In this document: positions 35,864 to 42,731 of the stretch, piece by piece
Position numbering within the stretch: the stretch's first letter is position 1
Layout: each line of letters opens with the position of its first letter
Source: a virus
Strand: one strand, 5' to 3'
Length of the DNA: 42,731 nucleotides
Virus record (IMG/VR): IMGVR_UViG_3300036760_000162
Coordinates: 1 to 42,731 of that record
Position numbers and translations under genes: made by a program
The notes under the pieces: generated by a model
The model's input: only the letters and a program-made list of their open reading frames with translations
What the model was told of the DNA's origin: nothing
The model's database searches: none

Positions 35864-37789
35864 CTAGTTCGCCCCCGCCAGTTGCGGCATGAGGCCGGTG
35901 TTCCCCGTCTGCATGAGCCTGCCGAGGATTTCTGGGCTCAGTTGTTCGAGTGGCTGGCTGACGGTGTTCGCTACGGCCAGCGGGTCCTGCCCGGTGTCCT
36001 GTGCAAGCCGGTTGACACCCGGTACCTTGCTCACGAGCAATTCATCGACGTTCTTGAAGTCGAACAGGTCGAATGCCTGCCGCGCGAAGTTGCCCCAGTT
36101 CACCAACTGCAGCAATACCGGGTTCGCGCTCATCATCTGCAGCAGCGCCACAAGGTTCTGCTGCCGGACCGAGCGTCCCATCATCTGCGAAGCGCCCACC
36201 GCGCGGGCACGGTAGTCGGGCACGAGGTCATCGTAGTCGACCGTCTGGTTGATCCCCGCATAGGGCAGGCCCGTGAGCGGGTCGGTTGTGGCGAGACTGC
36301 CGAGGATCTGCATCTCGTGCGGCATCGACAGCCACAGGCGGTCCATCTTGCGGAAGGCGTCGGCCATCGGCTCGATGAACCCGACCTCCGCAATCCGAGT
36401 TTCCATGGACAGGCGGGTGAGAGCGTTCTCCTGCCGTCCCATGAACCCACGGGCCGTCTCGCGTCCGGGGCCCGACTGGCCGAGAAGACTTTCCGTCTCC
36501 CCGGTGCCCAGCTGCATCATCTGGAACAACTGGCCGATTTCGGTGTACGCCGCCTGCAATCCCTGCATGTTGGGTACGAGTGCCCGGATTTGCGACTCGT
36601 CCGCCGAGCCGTCAACGAGAATGATCCTGCCCGCACGGGTGAACAGGTGCTGCGTGTTGATGTTCGCGCTGTTTGATGCGACGTACATCGGGTCGATCAG
36701 GGAATCGAGCGCATCGAGTTTCTGGTTCGCGATCCGGTTCGCCGTCTGCTGCGGTCCGAATGCGATCTCCGTCTTCGCCACCCCGTCGAACGAGTACGGG
36801 TCCGGCATGGGCGAGTAGGAGACGAACATCTTCTGCGCGTTGCCCATCGGGCCTTCGCGGTTCTTCAGGATCACCCGGCCGTTACCGATGGCGATGCAGC
36901 GGAAGCGAATGCCGTCCGGGGCGAACTCCTCGGGGACGTACCCGTGCATCTCCCAGATTTCGACCGGCTTGGCGAACTGCTCGGAGGCCCGCGCCTGATA
37001 GTCGTACTCCGAACGGTAGGAGACTCGCCGCTGGGCGAACTCACCGGCGGCCTGACCCGAGAGTGGGAAACCTTTCAAGGCCTTTACGGCACCGGGATCG
37101 AAGTACGGGGAGGGGCTGTTGGCGTCGGCAAGCAGGTCATCGAGGTCAGCCCAGTAGCGGTGGATCGCCCACGCCATGTCCTGCAGGCGGTTCTTGCCTG
37201 GCTGCTGCCAGAAGTCGAGCCGGTCGACGGTTTCCCACGTCGGGCCGTCGAAGATCGTCGACATGGACTCGCGGACCACCGGGACCGCATAGCCGGGCGC
37301 GATCTGCTCAAGTTTTCGGATGCGGGTCTTCTCGGTGATGTTCTTCCAGCCGTACCGGGCAACGGCCGTTCCGCAAATGTCGGCCTGCAGGAAGAAATCG
37401 GCGGCCTTGAGGATGGAGTCGGCGTCCCGCATCTGGGCCGAGATCAGGACTTCGTTCTTTTTGGCACGAGGGGCGTCCTCGGGGGCGTATCCCTCGAACG
37501 ATACAATGGGCCACGAGCCGAAGGAGGACTGGACCTTGCGCGCCACGTCCGACTGGATCATCGCGAACGTGAACGGAATGCTCACGTTGTTGCGGAACTG
37601 GGCCAGTCGTCCTCGCCAGACACCGCGATAGGTGTCGTACCACTGCTGCAACTTGGAGAACGTGCCATTGTTGTAGCGCAGCGAGTGCTGGCGGCGGGCA
37701 TCGACGAGTTCAAGGATGCGCGCGGGGGAAACGCGCACCGCCGGGAGTTCCGTCGTGCCTTTGCCGGGGTATGGATCAGCCTGAGCCAT
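35864..37789 (-). CDS. Portal protein
   Basis: 641 residues, preceded by GAGGAGG. N-terminus RILELVDARRQHSLRYNNGTF followed by WYDTYRGVWRGRLAQFRNNVSIPFTFAMIQSDVARKV, then SFEGYAPEDAPRAKKNEVLI. The middle includes WAIHRYWADLDDLLADAN and a strand-rich wing with CIAIGNGRVILKNREGP. The C-terminal half has a helix block with RIANQKLDALDSLIDPMYVASNSANI. The Gln/Asn-rich, helical end is typical. These are the landmarks of podovirus portals, the dodecameric ring through which TerL pumps DNA. It lies where expected, upstream of scaffold and capsid. Confidence 0.8.
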   Translation of the reverse strand: MAQADPYPGKGTTELPAVRVSPARILELVDARRQHSLRYNNGTFSKLQQWYDTYRGVWRGRLAQFRNNVSIPFTFAMIQSDVARKVQSSFGSWPIVSFEGYAPEDAPRAKKNEVLISAQMRDADSILKAADFFLQADICGTAVARYGWKNITEKTRIRKLEQIAPGYAVPVVRESMSTIFDGPTWETVDRLDFWQQPGKNRLQDMAWAIHRYWADLDDLLADANSPSPYFDPGAVKALKGFPLSGQAAGEFAQRRVSYRSEYDYQARASEQFAKPVEIWEMHGYVPEEFAPDGIRFRCIAIGNGRVILKNREGPMGNAQKMFVSYSPMPDPYSFDGVAKTEIAFGPQQTANRIANQKLDALDSLIDPMYVASNSANINTQHLFTRAGRIILVDGSADESQIRALVPNMQGLQAAYTEIGQLFQMMQLGTGETESLLGQSGPGRETARGFMGRQENALTRLSMETRIAEVGFIEPMADAFRKMDRLWLSMPHEMQILGSLATTDPLTGLPYAGINQTVDYDDLVPDYRARAVGASQMMGRSVRQQNLVALLQMMSANPVLLQLVNWGNFARQAFDLFDFKNVDELLVSKVPGVNRLAQDTGQDPLAVANTVSQPLEQLSPEILGRLMQTGNTGLMPQLAGAN

Positions 37790-37813
37790 CCTTGGCCCTC
37801 CTCGGACGGGACT

Positions 37814-38677
37814 TTATGTCGCAGTGCCCGAAGGTGCAAGAACCGTCTTGAGCCAACGGTCTCGAAAGATGGGCCAGTCCTTCCGCAGTTCGATCTCCGT
37901 CCGGTTGAGCTGGTTCGCCCCGAGGTTGTCCCAGATGACCCGGGGAGAACCCGAACCATCCCCGATCGTGTCGTGGACCCGGACTGCAGGGATTTTCAGG
38001 GCTCCCGCCAGCGTGATGGGGGCCGACCCAACGCCGATCATGCACCGGCTCCCAGCAATCAGTCGGGCGAGTTTCAGGAAGTCGCCGCCATCGTCGAAGG
38101 CGGTCCAGTTCGGGTAGGACGAAAGACCCACCTCCCGGTCCTCCGGGGAGCCGACGAACACGACTTCCTCGAATAGTTCGTGGACATCCTGCAGAATCGA
38201 GGAGAGGAACCGCCACATGGTCGGGGTGGAGCGGTTGTGGGGGTAGACGGACTTGCCGTGAATGACGAGCCGATTGGCAGGCGAGGAGTCGTCCACCGAC
38301 AGGTACGGCATCTCGGCGAACACCTCGGGCGAGACCGAGATAGGCACCTTGCAGTCGTTCAGGCACTGCAGGCTGATCTGGCGAACGGGGAAGCCCCGCA
38401 GCCCGAGATGGTAGATCGTGTTCCCTGCGAACTCCGAGGTCTTGAGGTTCATGTGGAATGGCTGCCCGCCGCAGTTCCAGTTCTCCACGCCGGAAATGAG
38501 CTTCACCACCTTGATGCCCGGCTGCGCCTCGAACAACGGGACGAGCGGCTTACAGGTGTTCTCGTCCATCCACAGTTCCACGTTCTCGTCGTGCGTCTGG
38601 TCGATATAGTGATGGACCACGGGGAACTGCAGGATGGCATCGCCCATTTTTCCTGCAAAAGTAAAGACTGTACTCAT
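37814..38677 (-). CDS. GT9-type (heptosyltransferase-like) glycosyltransferase
   Basis: 287 residues from the ATG at 38677 with AAGGAG upstream. GT-B-like: FAGKMGDAILQFPVVHHYI (N-terminal loop of GT9 enzymes), VHELFEEVVFVGSPEDREVGL, and DFLKLARLIAGSRCMIGVGSAPITLAGALKIPAVRV, a typical C-terminal sugar-nucleotide site. It is shorter than cellular heptosyltransferases (about 320-350). Its start overlaps the stop of the HNH gene by ATGA. It sits directly before the portal gene and after the sugar cluster, so it probably modifies a virion component rather than host LPS; the sugar is unknown. Confidence 0.75.
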   Translation of the reverse strand: MSTVFTFAGKMGDAILQFPVVHHYIDQTHDENVELWMDENTCKPLVPLFEAQPGIKVVKLISGVENWNCGGQPFHMNLKTSEFAGNTIYHLGLRGFPVRQISLQCLNDCKVPISVSPEVFAEMPYLSVDDSSPANRLVIHGKSVYPHNRSTPTMWRFLSSILQDVHELFEEVVFVGSPEDREVGLSSYPNWTAFDDGGDFLKLARLIAGSRCMIGVGSAPITLAGALKIPAVRVHDTIGDGSGSPRVIWDNLGANQLNRTEIELRKDWPIFRDRWLKTVLAPSGTAT

Positions 38678-39156
38678 GCGATTCTCCTTGTGCGACCGTG
38701 GCACCGGCTGCAAAGCCACTGGACTCGCTTCGGGTCCTTGTAATCCTCGTGGTGGGCCTCAATGCGCCTTCCGCTTTCGTGACAAAGCTCGCATTTATCG
38801 GGTTTCATCAGCCTCCCAGATCGCACAAGCGCCTTCACGACCCAATGCGCTCGGCGCCATTCTATTGGCGTGGCCTTGAGGCGATTTTTGGTCGCTTCTG
38901 GATTCGCTTGGTACTTGGCCGCCCCTCTGGCCCTACCGGATTCTGGGTCGGCCCAGTATTTCCTTCGGTCACTTTCTCGATTTATCCACCGAACTCGGTC
39001 CGGATGCGCCTTTTTCCAAGCGACCGAGTTAGCCATTGTACACGCCCGGCACCAAGCATCACGGTATCCAGTTCGTTTGTTTGTTCTAAATGCTACAAGC
39101 GGTGGCCTGCAACCGCACTTTGAACAAGGCCTAAAGTCATCACGGATTCGTGGCAC
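38674..39156 (-). CDS. HNH homing-type endonuclease inserted in the sugar cluster
   Basis: 160 residues, taken from the GTG at 39156, the first in-frame start upstream of the zinc knuckle (RPCSKCGCRPP and WCRAC). A basic linker (RRKYWADPESGRARGAAKYQ) leads to the HNH core: CELCHESGRRIEAHHEDYKDPKRVQ then WLCSRCHG. It resembles the enzyme at 9010 in layout. The gene is less GC-rich than its neighbours and overlaps both (17 bases at the start, ATGA at the end). It has probably invaded between the GT2 and GT9 genes without breaking either. The start is the uncertain part. Confidence 0.8.
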   Translation of the reverse strand: MPRIRDDFRPCSKCGCRPPLVAFRTNKRTGYRDAWCRACTMANSVAWKKAHPDRVRWINRESDRRKYWADPESGRARGAAKYQANPEATKNRLKATPIEWRRAHWVVKALVRSGRLMKPDKCELCHESGRRIEAHHEDYKDPKRVQWLCSRCHGRTRRIA

Positions 39157-39832
39157 TGCAAATGGCCTCCCGAAGTTTGGCGATGAGCCCACGGCGTTCA
39201 ATGGCGATCCAGCGAAAGGCTTCTCGTGCGTCCGTGTGCGCCCGCAGCACGCGAAGCTGGAAGTCGGACGGCAGGCCATTCTTCTGCGGCTCCTCGGGAT
39301 TCGGCATGATCCCGTAGTGGTCCATGCGGAACTCACCGGGGCTGGCGAAGGCAATCTGCGTGGCCTCCCCGACGATCTCCAGCGCGATGTCGTAATAGAA
39401 CTGCGCCGTCCCGAGTGGCACGAACGCCCCGGCGACTTCGATCCACCTCCGGGTCAGCCACGGGAAGTCCATCCGATCCACGGTCCCCGAGTAGGGGGCG
39501 ATGGCACCGATGCCGCCCTTGAACTCCCTGGCCCTCGCGAGCACCCACTGGTCCCAACCATGCGTGACGTAGGTGGAGTCGTCACAGGCGAGCCCGCAGG
39601 CTTCGTAGTCGGGGAAACGCCGGGCCAGTTCATTCAAGGCCGTACAGGCATCCGTTCGAGGCCCGACGATGACCGTGGCCCCGGTGATTTCGTCGTACAT
39701 CTCGCGCTGGTCATCGTCGACGTACACGGCGATGTCGGCATGAGTGGCCGTCTGTTGGACGGATGCGATCATGTCCTTGAGCCATTCGGGGCGGTCGCGG
39801 GATGGGCACATCACGAGTACGCGGCCGTTCAT
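39140..39832 (-). CDS. GT2-like glycosyltransferase
   Basis: 230 residues, GT-A-like. GRVLVMCPSRDRPEWLKDMI then ADIAVYVDDDQREMY, where DDD would be the metal- and nucleotide-binding DxD motif. The middle GLACDDSTYVTHGWDQWVL carries a second acidic pair. The C-terminal half includes RRWIEVAGAFVPLG and RMDHYGIMPN. It shares its layout (SRDRPE/SRNRPD; YVDDDQ/YIDDDQ; DDS/DDT) with the enzyme at 40443, so the two are paralogues. The start overlaps the upstream stop by ATGA. Donor and acceptor unknown. Confidence 0.75.
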   Translation of the reverse strand: MNGRVLVMCPSRDRPEWLKDMIASVQQTATHADIAVYVDDDQREMYDEITGATVIVGPRTDACTALNELARRFPDYEACGLACDDSTYVTHGWDQWVLARAREFKGGIGAIAPYSGTVDRMDFPWLTRRWIEVAGAFVPLGTAQFYYDIALEIVGEATQIAFASPGEFRMDHYGIMPNPEEPQKNGLPSDFQLRVLRAHTDAREAFRWIAIERRGLIAKLREAICSATNP

Positions 39833-40446
39833 TCGTCGATCCTGAGCCAGCAGTCGTTGTGAACATTACGCGCGGACTTCTTGTAGCCGAAGCCCTCAAG
39901 GTAGATGTCGATTGGTCCGACCTTGTCCCATACCTCCACGATCAGAACCTTCGGCTTCCAGCGTTCGATGTCGCAGCCTTTGAGCACATCGAGTTCGGTG
40001 CCCTCGCAATCGACGCACAGGATGTCCAATCGCGGCAGCTCCCAGCGGGCGGCGATTTCGTCGATGGTGCGGACCGGGACTTCGACCTGCTTCCACTTCG
40101 CGTCGCGCGCGTATAGCCAGCCCTCGACATCCTGGCGCTTAGTGGGGCTCAGGGATGAGAAGGCTTCCGGGTTCTGGGTGTTGATGTGGAAGGCCGCGGT
40201 CCCCGATTCCTTCCCCGCCGCGCACTTCTCGACGAACGCGCGGTGCTTCAAGAGCAGCGGGTAGAAGTCCGGGTTGGCCTCGACGGATACGATGGTCCAA
40301 CCCATCGCTTCCAGCCCGTAGGTCGTGTTGATGCTGATGCCGTCCGAGGCGCCTACGTCGATCCCGCAACCCAAGTAGCCGCGCGGGAACTGGTCGGCGA
40401 TCCACTGGGCGAGCGTACCGTTGTGCGGCCAGATCTTATGGCTCAC
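39829..40446 (-). CDS. FkbM-type methyltransferase
   Basis: 205 residues from a GTG overlapping the upstream stop (GTGA). LGCGIDVGASDGISINTTYGLE is the SAM-binding loop (motif I), followed by TIVSVEANPDFYPLLLKHR and, further on, LDILCVDCEGTELDVLKG, the two acidic blocks typical of FkbM methyltransferases (O-methylation of sugars or polyketides). The C-terminus reads IVEVWDKVG. It is slightly shorter than most members. Together with the neighbouring glycosyltransferases it would add O-methyl groups to a sugar. Confidence 0.8.
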   Translation of the reverse strand: MSHKIWPHNGTLAQWIADQFPRGYLGCGIDVGASDGISINTTYGLEAMGWTIVSVEANPDFYPLLLKHRAFVEKCAAGKESGTAAFHINTQNPEAFSSLSPTKRQDVEGWLYARDAKWKQVEVPVRTIDEIAARWELPRLDILCVDCEGTELDVLKGCDIERWKPKVLIVEVWDKVGPIDIYLEGFGYKKSARNVHNDCWLRIDE

Positions 40447-41153
40447 GCAGCCAACTCTTTCCGCAACCGCTCGACGTAGACGGGCAGCTTGAGCGAGACG
40501 TACTCGAAGAACGCGCGGGCATCCTTGTCGCGAACGTTCTGGTTCGTGTGCTCCAGCCCCTCGTGCTGGACCGCGAACGAGTCCTGCGGGGCGTGGACGA
40601 TGGCGGTCATCTCGCCGATCAGCCCGGTCAGGATAGGCCACGAGTAGTGGATCATGTCGGGGCAGGCGTAGAAGCCCAGCAGGTCGATCCACTCGCGCGA
40701 AACGAACGGCATGTCGACGTGGCCCCCGAGGTTGTGCCACGGGGAGACGACGACGAGCCGCTTGGGGAACGAGGCGAGCGCGGAGAACAGCCATTCGTCC
40801 CAGCGCCCGCTCACCATCGTCGTATCGTCGGTGATGAGCCCGTAGGCGGAGTAGTCAGGATAGGCGGCGACGAGGGTGTTGGCGGCGGGCGCGGGGCCGA
40901 TCCGTGGCCCCCTGTGGACGATGAGTCGTTCGCCCTCCAGTAGCCCGCCGTACATCTTCGCCTGATCATCGTCGATGTAGCACAGCACGTCCGCGCACCT
41001 GCTCGTGTCCAAGACGCTCTGGATGGCCGCCCGCAGGTGGTCGGGACGGTTGCGCGAGGGGATGAGGACGGCGCAGCGGCCGTTCACCGGAAGGCGCTTC
41101 GGCGGGAACTGCCGGTTCTCCGGCCACGGATCGGGGCTCTGGGTATGGTTCAT
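40443..41153 (-). CDS. GT2-like glycosyltransferase
   Basis: 236 residues; ATG at 41153 overlaps the upstream stop by ATGA. VNGRCAVLIPSRNRPDHLRAAI then ADVLCYIDDDQAKMY; GLITDDTTMVSGRWDEWLF; then WHNLGGHVDMPFVSREWIDLLGFYACP. This is a paralogue of the enzyme at 39140. The first 26 residues (Pro-rich) are a variable leader. Position inside the sugar cluster; donor and acceptor unknown. Confidence 0.75.
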   Translation of the reverse strand: MNHTQSPDPWPENRQFPPKRLPVNGRCAVLIPSRNRPDHLRAAIQSVLDTSRCADVLCYIDDDQAKMYGGLLEGERLIVHRGPRIGPAPAANTLVAAYPDYSAYGLITDDTTMVSGRWDEWLFSALASFPKRLVVVSPWHNLGGHVDMPFVSREWIDLLGFYACPDMIHYSWPILTGLIGEMTAIVHAPQDSFAVQHEGLEHTNQNVRDKDARAFFEYVSLKLPVYVERLRKELAA

Positions 41154-41392
41154 CGGAACGCCCCATACTTGGAGCGCATCGCCTTCCGAAGGGCGACGAT
41201 GGCGGCCTTGCGTACGTTGTAGGCCAGATCTTCCAGTTGGCCGTACTCATCTTTTCCAACGTCGAACGAGTCCCTGTGGGGCTCGCGCAGTTTCCAGTCT
41301 GCGGGATCGTCCATTGCACTTGCGCCATACTCAGTGTGCGACGCTCCCTCAAACTCAACTGTGACCGAGAACTTCCTGTGTTCGCGTCTCAC
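41150..41392 (-). CDS. Hypothetical protein, 80 aa
   Basis: GTG at 41392 overlaps the upstream stop (GTGA); a longer start at 41425 would overlap the methyltransferase gene by 37 bases. RREHRKFSVTVEFEGASHTEYG is strand-rich; the second half is helical (LEDLAYNVRKAAIVALRKAMRS). It lies between the sugar C-methyltransferase and a glycosyltransferase and may be an accessory. No family recognised. Confidence 0.55.
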   Translation of the reverse strand: MRREHRKFSVTVEFEGASHTEYGASAMDDPADWKLREPHRDSFDVGKDEYGQLEDLAYNVRKAAIVALRKAMRSKYGAFR

Positions 41393-42615
41393 AGCACGCA
41401 CTCGATATTGGGAAGGGGGAACCACAGGGTCGCGCCCGCATCAAGCGTCTCGCGTTCACGGGCGATGAACTCGTCGGCAAAGGCCCATGGCAGGACAACG
41501 ATGTGCCGGGGCCTGTCGGCGCGCATCTCGTCCTCTGACACGACCGGCAGCCACGTTCCGGTCATGCGCTTCTCAAACTTGAGCGGATTGCGGTCGGCGA
41601 TGGCGTGGAAAGCCTCGTTCATGTCGAGGTATTGCAGCAGCGCACAGCCCTTGGTGCTCGCCCCGTAGAGCCAGAGTTTGCCCGACTGGACGAGCGGTCC
41701 GGTGACGAGTTCGCCCATGCGGACCTTCCACTTCATCGTCCGTTCGGCGAACAGGCGGGCATCCTTATCGCTCACTCGCTTGTGCCCGTGCAGGGAAGTC
41801 GCACGGGACTTCCCGACCGGTTTCTCGGCGACAACGCGGGCGCTGCCGCCGTTCGTCTCGTTGTACGTCACATCGAGGATGGCAAGGCCATGCCGGGTGT
41901 AGAGGGCCTGCAACGAGTGCATGTCGTAGTAGCACAGGTGCTCGTGGCAGATGGCGTCGAAGGCGTTCTTCGCCAGCATCGTGGGCGAGTCGTTGAGCTG
42001 GTTGATCCAGACGCCGTTCGGGGAGAGCGCGCGGGCGATGTCGCTGACGAACCCGTTGGGATCGTCGAGGTCGTAGAACATCGCGGCCGAGGTGATGACA
42101 TCACACGCGCCGGTATTGCTATCGAGTGAGCGCAGGCAGTCGTGGTCGGCGGAGAAGAAGTCGGGGATGACGCTGTCGGCGATGTCCTCCAGTTCCTTCT
42201 TGAAGTTCAGTGCCGGTTCGCAGGCGATCTTGCGGAACCCCGGGGGGACCTTCGACAGCAGGTAGCCGTCATTGGCACCGATGTCGAGCCACGTCCCTTC
42301 GTGGTGGTAGACGAGGCCGGTCTTGACCACGTCGGCGAGCGCATCCTTCATCGTCTGGTTGACGCTGCTGCGGTACCAGAACTCGCGGTAGAGCAGTTCG
42401 GGATCGACGGTGTGCTCCAGTTGCAACAGGCCGCAGTCTTCGCAGCGCATCAGGTTCAATGGAGACCTGGGGAGCGAGAAATCGATCTCGGGCACGAAGT
42501 TGACGAGGTACTGGTTGCCCAGAGAGAGCACCGGTTGCAACTTCCCGGCGGGGCAGGAACGGCAGTGGGTGCGCTTCTTGGAGACACTGCTCGGTGCAAC
42601 CTCGCTGACGGTCAT
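41389..42615 (-). CDS. Sugar C-methyltransferase (zinc-binding, three-domain)
   Basis: 408 residues from the ATG at 42615, with AAGGA seven bases upstream; a longer frame to 42723 is rejected because an upstream gene ends within it. N-terminal zinc site: HCRSCPAGKLQPVLSLG and LMRCEDCGLLQLEHTVDPELLY. SAM fold: GTWLDIGANDGYLLSKVP then a helical region and NDSPTMLAKNAFDAICHEHLCYYDMHSLQAL. The C-terminal domain reads KLWLYGASTKGCALLQYL and ends PNIECVL. This is the order of NDP-hexose C-methyltransferases such as the one making mycarose-type sugars; the E-H-L/I-x-Y-Y segment is a family mark. It would supply branched deoxysugar units for the nearby glycosyltransferases. Confidence 0.8.
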   Translation of the reverse strand: MTVSEVAPSSVSKKRTHCRSCPAGKLQPVLSLGNQYLVNFVPEIDFSLPRSPLNLMRCEDCGLLQLEHTVDPELLYREFWYRSSVNQTMKDALADVVKTGLVYHHEGTWLDIGANDGYLLSKVPPGFRKIACEPALNFKKELEDIADSVIPDFFSADHDCLRSLDSNTGACDVITSAAMFYDLDDPNGFVSDIARALSPNGVWINQLNDSPTMLAKNAFDAICHEHLCYYDMHSLQALYTRHGLAILDVTYNETNGGSARVVAEKPVGKSRATSLHGHKRVSDKDARLFAERTMKWKVRMGELVTGPLVQSGKLWLYGASTKGCALLQYLDMNEAFHAIADRNPLKFEKRMTGTWLPVVSEDEMRADRPRHIVVLPWAFADEFIARERETLDAGATLWFPLPNIECVL

Positions 42616-42641
42616 GCTTCCATCCTTGTCGGCGGTGGCTT

Positions 42642-42731
42642 TCAGTTGCGTGCGTTCCACGGCATCTCCTTGAACATCTTTCCGGCACGGAAGCCGGACT
42701 TCCATGCCATCGCCATTGCCCATGCCCAGAA
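42642..42731 (-). CDS. C-terminus of a gene beyond the right edge
   Basis: 29 codons open to the window edge, ending KSGFRAGKMFKEMPWNARN and TGA. The reading is protein-like and ends 26 bases before the methyltransferase start, so it is the 3' end of the preceding gene in the leftward operon. Too short to identify. Confidence 0.5.
   Translation of the reverse strand, partial: FWAWAMAMAWKSGFRAGKMFKEMPWNARN

Overview
The window is most of a tailed-phage genome, or a provirus without a recognisable integrase. Coding density is very high and GC is high, roughly 60-65% by eye. Genes form long one-direction runs joined by 4-base ATGA/GTGA or 5-base TGATG/TAATG stop-start overlaps. The set comprises TerS/TerL, a portal, a DUF5309-like capsid protein, an adaptor and internal virion proteins. 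No long-tail genes (tape measure, sheath, baseplate) are seen, which suggests a podovirus-like particle. The host is probably a high-GC bacterium, plausibly a proteobacterium because of the GTA-type holin and an Rz-like protein, but this is inference. TerL is cut at the left edge and another minus-strand gene at the right edge, so the molecule is probably circular or circularly permuted and opened inside the leftward operon.

Layout. (1) 1-4743, minus strand: TerL (partial), TerS-like protein, a zinc-ribbon/beta-rich protein, small proteins, and a replication-initiator-like protein at the head. (2) 4744-5531: divergent control region with a leftward promoter and a two-hairpin leader, ACTGTC repeats, and a near-consensus rightward promoter. 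(3) 5532-18784, plus strand: one early operon of about 35 small genes. It holds an XRE-like regulator, an SSB with the acidic tip, a Gp157 family protein, an HNH nuclease, many small Cys-rich proteins, a DUF6948-like protein and two adjacent conserved phage genes. From 13.6 to 18.1 kb genes are joined by long perfect direct repeats that carry the ribosome-binding site and start codon. (4) 18781-19355: a minus-strand island with a GIY-YIG nuclease and a tRNA with a leucine-type body but a UGG (proline) anticodon, then a strong terminator. (5) 19598-21602, plus: a DNA methyltransferase, a NinG/Rap-like HNH protein, a truncated nuclease and small genes, closed by a terminator facing both operons. 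(6) 42731-21686, minus: a glycan-modification cluster (sugar C-methyltransferase, two GT2-like enzymes, an FkbM methyltransferase, a GT9-like enzyme, with an HNH nuclease inserted), then portal, scaffold, capsid, a GT4 enzyme, adaptor, tail proteins, internal virion proteins and lysis genes.

How it fits together: the rightward operon would be expressed first to take over replication and host functions, using host polymerase since none is encoded here. The leftward operon packages DNA, builds the particle and lyses the cell. Glycosyltransferases and sugar methyltransferases lie inside the virion-building operon, so the likeliest reading is that the phage glycosylates its own particle. The most unusual signals are the tRNA with mismatched body and anticodon, the repeat-joined gene array, the two-state leader before the replication gene, a ten-G tract that breaks a gene, and two unexplained tandem-repeat tracts (15.0-15.3 kb and 16.6-16.85 kb).
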